From: Candidatus Woesearchaeota archaeon
Lineage (GTDB): Archaea > Nanobdellota > Nanobdellia > Woesearchaeales > UBA10107
DNA: 16,605 nucleotides
Direction: 5' to 3'
Assembly: GCA_013331965.1 (NCBI GenBank)
Contig: DUFL01000010.1
Location: 1 to 16,605, forward strand
The position numbers and the translations under genes are program-made. Under the pieces are notes generated by a model. It was not told the origin of the DNA, searched no databases, and saw nothing but the letters and a program-made list of their open reading frames with translations. The stretch's first letter is position 1. Every line of letters starts with the position of its first letter. Positions 8,439 through 14,019 of this stretch are shown here, in pieces.

Positions 8439-8463
8439 CTCACGCGCGGTTGTCCAGTGGGAA
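8439..8463. repeat. 25-bp GC-rich promoter-proximal element, copy 1
   Basis: The core CACGCGCGGTTGTCCAG, ending TGGGAA, is matched at 24 of 25 positions by 9012-9036. It sits directly upstream of the hef TATA and between the divergent hef and phosphatase promoters. It is sharply GC-richer than its flanks. Confidence 0.75.
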
Positions 8464-8473
8464 CATAATAAAG

Positions 8474-8480
8474 TTTATAA
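8474..8480 (+). promoter_or_regulatory. TATA box of the phosphatase-like gene
   Basis: TTTATAA is centred about 26 bp before the ATG at 8504, predicting a leaderless mRNA and deciding that start over the in-frame ATG at 8450. Confidence 0.6.
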
Positions 8481-8503
8481 GAACGGAAGGCAATAATGTT
8501 CTT

Positions 8504-8809
8504 ATGAAAGTGTTATTCATATGCAATCAAAATGAGAACAGAAGCAAAACTGCTGAAGAGCTGTTTAAGGATAGATTTGAGACTAAATCAGCCGGCTTAT
8601 ACAACAAGAAGCCAGTTACCAAGAGCCAGCTTGAATGGGCAGATGTCATCATCGTGATGGAAGACTTACAAAGAAAGGAGCTCGCTAAAAGATTTCCTGA
8701 CTTGTATCTCGGGAAAAGAATAATCTCTTTGGATGTACCTGATATTTACAGATATGGGCAGGATTCCTTAAAATCGATGTTGAAATCAAAGATTAAGGCA
8801 TTAGCTTAA
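8504..8809 (+). CDS. Minimal LMW protein-tyrosine-phosphatase-like protein
   Basis: 101 residues. The N-terminal MKVLFICNQNENRSKTAE is the low-molecular-weight phosphatase P-loop, C-x5-R-S: Cys7 is the expected nucleophile and Arg13 binds phosphate. WADVIIVME (45-53) is a typical internal strand. LDVPDIY (76-82) holds the candidate general-acid Asp, D77 or D80. Classical LMW-PTPs have about 150 residues; this length and the LDVPD ending match the small 'predicted protein tyrosine phosphatase' group (COG4551 type, from memory). It would act in the cytoplasm on phosphotyrosine or another small phosphoester; the substrate is unknown. It is divergent from hef and convergent with a 59-residue gene, whose end it overlaps by 9 nt. 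Confidence 0.85.
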   Translation: MKVLFICNQNENRSKTAEELFKDRFETKSAGLYNKKPVTKSQLEWADVIIVMEDLQRKELAKRFPDLYLGKRIISLDVPDIYRYGQDSLKSMLKSKIKALA

Positions 8810-8980
8810 CCATTCATTAAATTTATTTCTGGCTTCTTTTTTCGAATTAAACATTTTTGTTTCTGAAACATGTAATTCCGGTAAACTTCGCGTTACTTTG
8901 TATCTCTTCCCTTCAGAGCTGCTTAACTCAATTATTGAAACTTCCCATTTCTTATGGAAATGCTTCTTATTCTTCTTCAT
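8801..8980 (-). CDS. Small basic hypothetical protein, 59 residues
   Basis: ATG at 8980, stop at 8801; 59 residues. The sequence starts MKKNKKHFHKKWEVSIIEL and ends KEARNKFNEWLS, strongly Lys-rich at the N-terminus. Support comes from a TATA box (TATTTAAAG, 9002-9010) centred 26 bp upstream, the usual leaderless spacing here, and from the shared 25-bp element next to that TATA, as at hef. It ends convergently, overlapping the phosphatase-like gene by 9 nt. The composition suggests a nucleic-acid-binding or ribosome-associated protein, but no family is recognised. Confidence 0.65.
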   Translation of the reverse strand: MKKNKKHFHKKWEVSIIELSSSEGKRYKVTRSLPELHVSETKMFNSKKEARNKFNEWLS

Positions 8981-9001
8981 AAAAAATCAAATAAAATTCC
9001 T

Positions 9002-9010
9002 CTTTAAATA
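9002..9010 (-). promoter_or_regulatory. TATA box of the 59-residue gene
   Basis: TATTTAAAG on the minus strand is centred 26 bp upstream of the ATG at 8980. The second copy of the 25-bp element lies one base further upstream. Confidence 0.6.
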
Positions 9011-9011
9011 T

Positions 9012-9036
9012 CTCACGCGCGGTTGTCCAGCGGGAA
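9012..9036. repeat. 25-bp GC-rich promoter-proximal element, copy 2
   Basis: Identical to 8439-8463 except C for T at 9031. It has the same orientation and nearly the same distance to a minus-strand TATA box as copy 1. Confidence 0.75.
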
Positions 9037-9103
9037 TGCGGGGTTTGAATTTAACTTTATTAATGCGATTTTACCTTCTACTAAGCCAATAATAACAAAA
9101 AAC

Positions 9104-9110
9104 TATATAA
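9104..9110 (+). promoter_or_regulatory. TATA box of the M50-like gene
   Basis: TATATAA is centred 27 bp before the ATG at 9134. It decides that start against the upstream in-frame ATG at 9023, which lies inside the repeated element. Confidence 0.6.
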
Positions 9111-9133
9111 ACACTCAGCTGCTTAATGCCCTT

Positions 9134-9925
9134 ATGAAGAAACTGCTCAAATTGTTCAGCAGAAAAGAACAATTTATGATCTTTCTGACGTCTTTTATAA
9201 TAGCATTTATTCTCACATTTGATGAGTGGGGCAAGGAAACATTTGATTTTACAGTCGGGATTGGAAACCTTCTTTTAGTATTAATCGTTACAATAATCTC
9301 ATTATTTATCAAGATTTCAGTCCAAAAATACTTTTCTAAAAAAAGAGGGTTTGAAGCGGAGTTCAGCCCATGGATTTTGGGATTTATTTTCGGTATTTTG
9401 CTGGCTTTGATTACAAACGGAAAATTCATTTTCCTTGCGTTTGGAGGATTAATCTTTTACATTATTGAAAAACTAAAATTAGGTGAACCAAGGACAAATA
9501 TTGATTTTGCACTAATAGGCTGGCTTTCGATATTAGGTCCATTGACTAACATCATTTTAGCAGCAATTGTGAAAATGCTTGTTTTCCTGCCAAACAGTCT
9601 GATCTTGAAAATAATTTCAGTCAATTTCTGGATGGCATTATATGGTATGATTCCCCTTCCTTTTATACATAAGTTCAAAGTCGGAGGGGAAAAGAAATTC
9701 GGAACATCTGACGGATTAAAACTTCTTTTCGCTTCTCCTCTTGAATACATAATTGTCACGGTAGTCATGGTAATCAATGCAGTGATTGTTGTTTCTGCAG
9801 ACAGCGTTGTTTCATTGCTTGCGACTTTGGTATGCACTGTTTTCATATGGCTGGTATATAACATTTTTTACAAGCTAAATATCACAAAAGGAAGCGGCAA
9901 GAATTACAAGTACAGGATTGAATAA
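9134..9925 (+). CDS. M50/site-2-protease-like membrane protein lacking HExxH
   Basis: 263 residues with about six membrane segments. The layout follows archaeal site-2-protease relatives: a GFEAEFSPW segment (72-80) just after the usual catalytic helix, then GPLTN (135-139), NFWMALYGMIPLP (164-176, compare N-x-LP in active enzymes) and SDG (192-194), a possible remnant of the DG metal-ligand motif. Where active members carry HExxH, this protein reads KISVQ (60-64), so both zinc-binding His and the catalytic Glu are absent. It may act as a non-proteolytic scaffold or chaperone, as rhomboid pseudoproteases do (analogy only). It ends before a two-hairpin structure and is convergent with the TraB-like gene. 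Family assignment rests on motif order, so it is moderate. Confidence 0.65.
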   Translation: MKKLLKLFSRKEQFMIFLTSFIIAFILTFDEWGKETFDFTVGIGNLLLVLIVTIISLFIKISVQKYFSKKRGFEAEFSPWILGFIFGILLALITNGKFIFLAFGGLIFYIIEKLKLGEPRTNIDFALIGWLSILGPLTNIILAAIVKMLVFLPNSLILKIISVNFWMALYGMIPLPFIHKFKVGGEKKFGTSDGLKLLFASPLEYIIVTVVMVINAVIVVSADSVVSLLATLVCTVFIWLVYNIFYKLNITKGSGKNYKYRIE

Positions 9926-10004
9926 TACGTTTCGCCGGCAAAAATAACATCAGCTCAGCCAGTTCTATGTTCTGTTAATCTCTATTCCTCAGAAAATCCT
10001 CTGC

Positions 10005-10064
10005 AAAACCAAATTTTGGCAAAGCCAAAATGAGTCCATTTCGACTTCGTCGAAATTGGGTTTT
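10005..10064. terminator. Two-hairpin structure between convergent genes
   Basis: ATTTTGGC-AAA-GCCAAAAT (10013-10031) and ATTTCGA-CTTCG-TCGAAAT (10038-10056) are perfect hairpins. The outer AAAACC (10005-10010) and GGTTTT (10059-10064) can pair around both, making a possible three-way junction; a long alternative pairing also exists. It lies between the M50-like and TraB-like gene ends, so a bidirectional terminator or an intergenic repeat element fits. Confidence 0.6.
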
Positions 10065-10070
10065 CGTTTT

Positions 10071-10090
10071 AATAATAATAAAATAAAAAA
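10071..10090 (-). terminator. U-rich tail element, copy 1
   Basis: The minus strand reads TTTTTTATTTTATTATTATT directly after the TraB-like stop. It is identical to 11169-11188, after another minus-strand gene. Archaeal termination commonly uses such U-tracts. Confidence 0.5.
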
Positions 10091-10771
10091 TCATTTCAAA
10101 TTATTTTTAATCATCTTCATCATCTCTTCCTGATGTCCAGCGCCGACTACTGCCATGATTGTTTCGTCTGGACTGTTCTTCATCAAATGCGAAATATTAT
10201 TTGCCATCACGATGTTTCTCTCATGCACCAAGACATTGTAGAAATTAGGGTATCTTTTCTTCGTGAACTCAAGCATTTTATTTATTGTTCTGGAATCTGG
10301 AACTTTGGTTAAATCATTTTGTGTTAAATTGAACTTTTTCATCTGTCTTTTGGGCATAATAACTCCAAGAATCAGGTCAGATATGAAGTTCCATTTTTCC
10401 CTCCACGTTATTGTCTGGGAAAATCTTCTTAATGTCACAGTAATGTGCTGATCAATCAGGGCAAGCTTCAGATTATTCTGTCTTGCAAGGTTTATCGCCA
10501 TTTTCATCTCAGAGCCGGGCTCAACTTTCACTATCTGGCCTATCTTTTTTTCAATCCAGGCTCCAAATAAGGCAAAAAGCATGCCTTTTACTCCCACTCC
10601 CTTAATCCAATATGACCTTTTTTTGCTGCTTAATAGTGCCTGAAACCTATCTTTATCCAGTTCAACCGCAATAATGCCCGGTTTCTTGTTCTCAATAGTG
10701 CTTTTGACCTCATTTACGCTGTCTTTAGAGACATGAGAACTTCCTATCAGAATAAGGTTTTTATATCGCAT
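10091..10771 (-). CDS. TraB/PrgY-family protein, soluble short form
   Basis: 226 residues. Motifs of the TraB/PrgY (Tiki-related) fold appear in order: IGSSHVS (GxxH) near the N-terminus, IAVELDKDRF (34-43), GSEMKMAINLARQN, LIDQHITVTLRRF, VLVHERN and VVGAGH near the C-terminus. Archaeal TraB proteins are often about 400 residues with a C-terminal membrane domain; this one stops after GAGH, so only the globular domain is present. Tiki relatives are metalloproteases, whereas TraB/PrgY block peptide pheromone response; the archaeal role is not known. The ATG at 10771 lies about 35 bp from the TATA at 10803-10814, giving a short leader. It is divergent from the PRC-barrel gene. Confidence 0.85.
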   Translation of the reverse strand: MRYKNLILIGSSHVSKDSVNEVKSTIENKKPGIIAVELDKDRFQALLSSKKRSYWIKGVGVKGMLFALFGAWIEKKIGQIVKVEPGSEMKMAINLARQNNLKLALIDQHITVTLRRFSQTITWREKWNFISDLILGVIMPKRQMKKFNLTQNDLTKVPDSRTINKMLEFTKKRYPNFYNVLVHERNIVMANNISHLMKNSPDETIMAVVGAGHQEEMMKMIKNNLK

Positions 10772-10802
10772 TTAAAGCCCTTTATCACTCTGGAATAGAA
10801 AA

Positions 10803-10816
10803 GTATTTAAATATTC
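10803..10816. promoter_or_regulatory. Symmetric TATA between divergent genes
   Basis: GTATTTAAATATTC is near-palindromic, so it can read as a TATA on either strand: minus for the TraB-like gene, plus for the PRC-barrel gene. A second plus-strand candidate, TTATAAATA, lies at 10821-10829. Confidence 0.45.
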
Positions 10817-10841
10817 TGACTTATAAATATTCATATCCTAA

Positions 10842-10846
10842 CGGAG
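10842..10846 (+). promoter_or_regulatory. Shine-Dalgarno of the PRC-barrel gene
   Basis: CGGAGG precedes the ATG at 10856 by about 9 nt. It is one of the few clear SD sites in the window, so this gene probably has a short leader instead of a leaderless mRNA. Confidence 0.7.
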
Positions 10847-10855
10847 GCTTAGACA

Positions 10856-11125
10856 ATGCTTAAGATTAGAAAGGTAACAGAAATTTTTGGTATGAGAGTT
10901 TTTACGGACGCCGGGGATTATTTCGGCGATGTTGAAGAAGCGGTTCTGACGTCAACAAAAGTCGGCGGTTGGAGAATTAAAGCGACAAAAAGCTCATTCC
11001 TGACTAAGATTTTAGGTTCAGCTAAGGGAGTAATCGTTCCGCATAACCTTGTTATGAACATAGGGGATGTGATGATTATCTCAAGAAATGCAGTTCCTGC
11101 GTTCAAAGACGAAGAAGCTGCTTGA
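10856..11125 (+). CDS. PRC-barrel domain protein
   Basis: 89 residues, the size of a single PRC-barrel. The pattern is typical: an opening strand (MLKIRKVTEIFGMRVFTDAG), then YFGDVEEAVL (22-31), a central Gly-rich turn and a closing VIVPHNLVMNIGDVMII. Archaeal PRC-barrel proteins are widespread small cytoplasmic proteins, some linked to RNA metabolism or, as a domain of CdvA, to cell division. Nothing here specifies which. It has a strong SD and is followed by T-rich sequence at 11126-11165. It stands alone, between divergent and convergent neighbours. Confidence 0.85.
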   Translation: MLKIRKVTEIFGMRVFTDAGDYFGDVEEAVLTSTKVGGWRIKATKSSFLTKILGSAKGVIVPHNLVMNIGDVMIISRNAVPAFKDEEAA

Positions 11126-11168
11126 TTTTTATTTTATAGGTTTTCTTTTAGTTTGTTTTTAATTTTAA
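11126..11168 (+). terminator. T-rich terminator after the PRC-barrel gene
   Basis: Several T-runs (TTTTTATTTTATAGG, TTTTCTTTTAG, TTTTTAATTTT) directly follow the stop codon. This is the form expected of archaeal U-tract termination. Confidence 0.5.
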
Positions 11169-11188
11169 AATAATAATAAAATAAAAAA
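11169..11188 (-). terminator. U-rich tail element, copy 2
   Basis: This 20-mer is identical to 10071-10090. It starts one base past the stop of the minus-strand gene at 11190 and reads as a U-tract on that strand. Confidence 0.5.
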
Positions 11189-11189
11189 G

Positions 11190-11675
11190 CTAAATCACCT
11201 GCTCAATCAATATGCTTCTTATCCCCTCATCCCGTTTCTTCCTTAGCTTTCTGCTTATGTTCATAAGTTCAGGATACAGCCTTTCTGATGTCGCTTCAGT
11301 AAATCCGAGATTCATCATTATGCCTCTGTAATCATCGGCAGTCACCAAACATCCTTCTCTCATTCCATAGACAAGATATCTTTCCCTTATCGTTCTCTGC
11401 TCTTCGATATATCCCTTTAGGATTGCAGCATATTTTGGGAATTCTTCAGCGAACTTTACAATACCTTCTTTTACTCCTCTCGCTTTCATCTCATCTTCGT
11501 CTTTTATATAAGCGAAAACTCTGTCGCCATTGTATCTCTGTCCGAATTCTATGTCTATTCCCTGGGCCATCTTTGGCTTCCTTCTCTTCAGTTTGCTTGA
11601 CATGCTCGATATCGGCACGTCAATCCTGTCCGCGGCGACCAGTTCGATCACTTTTCTTTCAATTGTTTCTTCCAT
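11190..11675 (-). CDS. Conserved-looking hypothetical protein, 161 residues
   Basis: I do not recognise a family. The protein is soluble, mixed alpha/beta and highly charged, with a basic patch KLKRRKPK (28-35) after an N-terminal segment, a beta section GQRYNGDRVFAYIKDEDE (45-62), and helical charged segments (KYAAILKGYIEEQRTIRERY; LRKKRDEGIRSILIEQVI). It has one Cys and no metal or nucleotide motif. GGTGA sits about 8 nt before the ATG at 11675, a weak SD. No good TATA is seen at standard distance on this strand. It is divergent from the trmB-like gene. Confidence 0.7.
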   Translation of the reverse strand: MEETIERKVIELVAADRIDVPISSMSSKLKRRKPKMAQGIDIEFGQRYNGDRVFAYIKDEDEMKARGVKEGIVKFAEEFPKYAAILKGYIEEQRTIRERYLVYGMREGCLVTADDYRGIMMNLGFTEATSERLYPELMNISRKLRKKRDEGIRSILIEQVI

Positions 11676-11720
11676 ATTATTTCACCTATGATTTAAGTGT
11701 GAAGTGAAGTAGTTAAGTTA

Positions 11721-11744
11721 TTGTGGTAACTAATATCGCCACAA
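11721..11744. promoter_or_regulatory. Inverted repeat upstream of the trmB-like promoter
   Basis: TTGTGG and CCACAA arms are separated by 12 nt and abut the TATA box on its upstream side. It could be an operator or activator site for the TrmB-like protein or for the divergent gene. Confidence 0.45.
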
Positions 11745-11745
11745 C

Positions 11746-11756
11746 ATTTAAATAAG
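11746..11756 (+). promoter_or_regulatory. TATA box of the trmB-like gene
   Basis: ATTTAAATAAG is centred about 26 bp before the ATG at 11776, predicting a leaderless transcript. Confidence 0.6.
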
Positions 11757-11775
11757 AATCAATCTTAATATTCTT

Positions 11776-12480
11776 ATGAACCTAAAATTCCTCGAAGACA
11801 TAGGATTAAACAGAACTGAAGCCAAAGTTTACTTGGCGTTAATTGAAGCAGGACCCTCGAGAGCAGGATTCATCACAAGAAAGGCAGGAGTTCACAGAAG
11901 GAATGTTTATGATGCAATAGAGATGCTTATTCAGAAAGGTTTAGTCTCTTACATCAAAGAAAATAACATAAGACTCTATTCTGCAGTTGAACCTTCAAGA
12001 TTATTGGAAATAACAAAAGAAAAAGAACAGAATGTAAAGTCCATACTTCCTGAACTGGAAAGCAAGTTTAATTTCATACATTCAAAGAATGAAACAGTGT
12101 TTTATCGCGGGAAACAAGCGTTAAAGTCAATATTTGACGACCAGATAAACGAAGGAAAAGAAGTTTTAGTCATTGGTGCATCTCCTAATGCAAAAGACAT
12201 CGTAAAATATTACTTTCCAAGATATGACAACGAAAGAAAGAGAAAGAACATAAAAGTCAAGGCAATATTCACGGGAAAGACTGATTATAAGATACCATTA
12301 TCTGAAATTAAATATCTTCCAAAGGAATTTAATTCGCCGTCAGCAACAAATATCTACGGAAATAAGGTTGCTATAATTCTATGGACGGAAGAGCCAATTG
12401 CAATATTAATCAACCAGAAGGAAATAGCAGATTCGTATAGGAATTACTTTGAATTGTTGTGGAAGACGGCTAAGAACTAA
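11776..12480 (+). CDS. TrmB-family transcriptional regulator
   Basis: 234 residues. Residues 1-70 form the TrmB winged helix: LEDIGLNRTEAKVYLALIEA (6-25), ITRKAGVHRRNVYDAIEMLI (33-52) as the recognition region, and a wing ending RLYSAVEPSRLL. A coiled stretch (about 75-100) is followed by a C-terminal sensor-like domain of phospholipase-D-like fold: YRGKQALKSIFDD (110-122), EVLVIGAS (129-136), YFPRY (146-150), YLPKEFNSPSATNIYG and the closing IADSYRNYFELLWK. The classical sugar-binding extension is absent, so the ligand is unknown. The promoter has an inverted repeat just upstream of TATA, which it may bind. Its last 60 bp are duplicated after the MNT/HEPN cassette that follows. Confidence 0.88.
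   Translation: MNLKFLEDIGLNRTEAKVYLALIEAGPSRAGFITRKAGVHRRNVYDAIEMLIQKGLVSYIKENNIRLYSAVEPSRLLEITKEKEQNVKSILPELESKFNFIHSKNETVFYRGKQALKSIFDDQINEGKEVLVIGASPNAKDIVKYYFPRYDNERKRKNIKVKAIFTGKTDYKIPLSEIKYLPKEFNSPSATNIYGNKVAIILWTEEPIAILINQKEIADSYRNYFELLWKTAKN
12421..12480 (+). repeat. Direct repeat, left copy (3' end of the trmB-like gene)
   Basis: The last 20 codons of the trmB-like gene match 13487-13546 at 52 of 60 positions by hand alignment. The two copies flank the MNT/HEPN cassette in the same orientation. Confidence 0.9.
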
Positions 12481-12492
12481 TCAATCGAAAGT

Positions 12493-12500
12493 ATTATAAA
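12493..12500 (+). promoter_or_regulatory. TATA box of the MNT/HEPN cassette
   Basis: ATTATAAA is centred about 26 bp before the ATG at 12523. The cassette therefore has its own promoter and a predicted leaderless mRNA. Confidence 0.6.
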
Positions 12501-12502
12501 CT

Positions 12503-12540
12503 ATACTTTATACGTATAAAGTATGATTAATACGTATAAA
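12503..12540. promoter_or_regulatory. Palindromic operator array over the MNT start codon
   Basis: ATACTTTATAC and its exact complement GTATAAAGTAT form a perfect 22-bp palindrome (12503-12524) covering the predicted start site and the first two bases of the ATG. The 11-mer ATACGTATAAA within it (12510-12520) recurs at 12530-12540, exactly 20 bp on, inside codons 3-6. This suits autorepression by the winged helix fused to the nucleotidyltransferase. Confidence 0.7.
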
Positions 12541-13071
12541 TATAAATTTACACGTTTGCAGGAGGAGATATTCAGACTGCTGTGCATAAAATCAGGTTCG
12601 GTTTTGAACCAAAGGCAGATAGCAAAACTTCTAAATGTGTCCCCTCCAGCGGTGGCGAATTCAATTTCTGAACTTCAAAAATCAGGTCTTATAATGTATA
12701 AAAAAGACATAGGAATTAATCTAACGCAAATTTCTCTCAATCGAGATAATAAATTAGCGCTCCAATTCAAGAGAACAGAAAATCTAAGGCAAATTTACGA
12801 ATCCGGGCTTTCAGAATATCTCGAGAATGAATTTCCCGGGGCGACAATAATATTATTTGGAAGCTATTCAAGAGGCGACGACATAATGACATCAGACATA
12901 GATATAGCAGTAATCGGAAGAAAGGAAAAGAAAATAAACCCGAAGGGATATGAAAAATCACTAGAAAGAATTATTCGCATTAATTTTTATGAATCATTTG
13001 TAACCATTCATAAGCATCTTAAGGAGAATCTGTGCAACGGCATACTGCTTTCCGGAGGAGTTGAATTATGA
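12523..13071 (+). CDS. Winged-helix MNT nucleotidyltransferase, antitoxin type
   Basis: 182 residues. Residues about 10-65 are a winged helix (LQEEIFRLLCIKSGSVLNQR, IAKLLNVSPPAVANSISELQ, then a short wing). Residues about 85-182 are a minimal nucleotidyltransferase with FGSYSRGDDIMTSDIDIAVIG (112-132), the exact GSx10DxD catalytic motif of MntA proteins. Characterised MntA antitoxins add AMP units to a Tyr of the HepT toxin and so neutralise it. The adjacent overlapping HEPN gene supports this pairing. The ATG overlaps a 22-bp palindrome, suggesting autorepression through the fused DNA-binding domain. The stop overlaps the HEPN start as ATGA. Confidence 0.88.
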   Translation: MINTYKYKFTRLQEEIFRLLCIKSGSVLNQRQIAKLLNVSPPAVANSISELQKSGLIMYKKDIGINLTQISLNRDNKLALQFKRTENLRQIYESGLSEYLENEFPGATIILFGSYSRGDDIMTSDIDIAVIGRKEKKINPKGYEKSLERIIRINFYESFVTIHKHLKENLCNGILLSGGVEL

Positions 13072-13493
13072 AGTATTTTGAAGAATATGTAAGTGAGGGA
13101 ATTGTCAAAAAGCAATATCCCGATATATCAAGAGCTAATTTTCTGATAAAAGAATCAGAAAAATCATATTCTTCATTAATGAAAATAATAAAAGCAATGG
13201 GCATTGATGATGAGAACGCAAATACAATAATAAAAACAGCATATGATATTATTCTGGAACTTATAAGGGCCGAAATGCTTAAGTTCGGATATAGTTCTTC
13301 AGGCGCAGGAGCGCACGAAGCGGAAGTATCTTTCACAAGAAACTTAAAGCTAAGCGAGAATGAAGTTCAATTCCTAGATAGACTGAGATACTTCAGAAAC
13401 AGCATAATATATTATGGAAAGCTGCTCGACAAAGAATATGCGAAAAGCGTTGTAGATTTCTTGAATAAAGTTTATCCAAAATTGAAGAAATAG
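13068..13493 (+). CDS. HEPN-domain protein, HepT-like partner
   Basis: 141 residues, all helical. The C-terminal helix LDRLRYFRNSIIYYGK (103-118) is the HEPN active-site region. The family ribonuclease motif is R-x4-6-H; here R110-N-S-I-I-Y115-Y116-G lacks the His, although two Tyr residues that could accept AMP are present. Order (MNT first, HEPN second) and the 4-nt overlap match MNT/HEPN toxin-antitoxin pairs. RNase activity is therefore uncertain: this may be an inactive toxin, a variant, or a regulatory HEPN. The last codons and TAG stop fall inside the duplicated trmB tail, so the gene's 3' end coincides with the cassette boundary. Confidence 0.82.
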   Translation: MKYFEEYVSEGIVKKQYPDISRANFLIKESEKSYSSLMKIIKAMGIDDENANTIIKTAYDIILELIRAEMLKFGYSSSGAGAHEAEVSFTRNLKLSENEVQFLDRLRYFRNSIIYYGKLLDKEYAKSVVDFLNKVYPKLKK

Positions 13494-13546
13494 CGGATTC
13501 TTACAGGAATTACTTTGAATTGCTATGGAAAATGGCTAAGAACTGA
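13487..13546 (+). pseudogene. Diverged copy of the trmB 3' end, right direct repeat
   Basis: In the trmB frame this reads EIADSYRNYFELLWKMAKN followed by a stop, matching residues 216-234 of the trmB-like protein with one change (T to M). Of eight base differences, six are synonymous and one is stop-to-stop (TAA/TGA), so the copy descends from a once-functional coding sequence. No start or upstream TrmB domain precedes it. It supplies the stop of the HEPN gene on the plus strand and the last codons of the next minus-strand gene. Confidence 0.88.
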
Positions 13547-13997
13547 CAATCTTCTTAATCTCTTCTTCTGTCGTGAATTCAACTGTTTCTGACATTGTTT
13601 TAAGCCCCAATTTCAAACTTTCTTCATCAGAAATCAGCTGATGCGTATATGGGCAGATATTTAACACCCTGTCGAGTTTTGAAAATGGATTGACAAAATA
13701 AATAACAAAATGCCTTCCAAGACCGACAAAATCATTCCAATTCTCAATCAGAAAGTTAAAGTTATCATTGGTGTGGAAACAGATCAGTGTTTTCCCATGT
13801 TCGTATTTTTTAAACTCAGTTACCTCTTTAATGTCTTTTAAAAAAGGTATAATAAAATATTTGTGCTCCGTTTCTTTTACAACTGTAAAATCACTTTCAT
13901 TTTCTTTCAAAGAAGTTATTTTTTTGGTGATTATATCCTTATTTTTGATATACCTGACTGCCCAATCCTTAAGAAACTTGGTCTCTTTGCCTGCCAT
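13536..13997 (-). CDS. Hypothetical soluble protein, 153 residues
   Basis: No family is recognised. The protein appears alpha/beta and soluble: a basic N-terminal helix (KFLKDWAVRYIKNKDIITKK), strands such as HKYFIIPFL and HGKTLICFH, then RHFVIYFVNPFSKLDRVLNI and a C-terminal helix EEEIKKIVSS. The alternating strands ending in NP could suit a nuclease-like or Rossmann-like core, but no catalytic set is clear. TTTTTAAA on the minus strand (14020-14027) is centred 26 bp before the ATG at 13997, giving a leaderless start. The final two codons and stop lie in the duplicated trmB tail, so its C-terminus may have been altered when that junction formed. Confidence 0.65.
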   Translation of the reverse strand: MAGKETKFLKDWAVRYIKNKDIITKKITSLKENESDFTVVKETEHKYFIIPFLKDIKEVTEFKKYEHGKTLICFHTNDNFNFLIENWNDFVGLGRHFVIYFVNPFSKLDRVLNICPYTHQLISDEESLKLGLKTMSETVEFTTEEEIKKIVSS

Positions 13998-14019
13998 AAA
14001 TGTAATTCTGATTATATCG

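Noticed and set aside
8408..8443. Upstream GTG start for hef
   Set aside because: It would place the TATA box inside the coding region; the extra 12 residues are not part of the helicase family pattern.
8439..8463. GC-rich element as a tRNA or split-tRNA half
   Set aside because: GCGCGGTTGTCCAG looks loosely tRNA-like, but no matching 3' part or T-arm could be found nearby, and its position upstream of two TATA boxes fits regulation better.
9023..9133. Upstream ATG start for the M50-like gene
   Set aside because: It starts inside the 25-bp repeat and precedes the TATA box at 9104; the first 37 residues are not membrane-protein-like.
9457..9864. Minus-strand ORF of 135 codons
   Set aside because: It is opposite the M50-like gene, has no promoter and is low-complexity Ile/Thr-rich, as expected of an antisense shadow.
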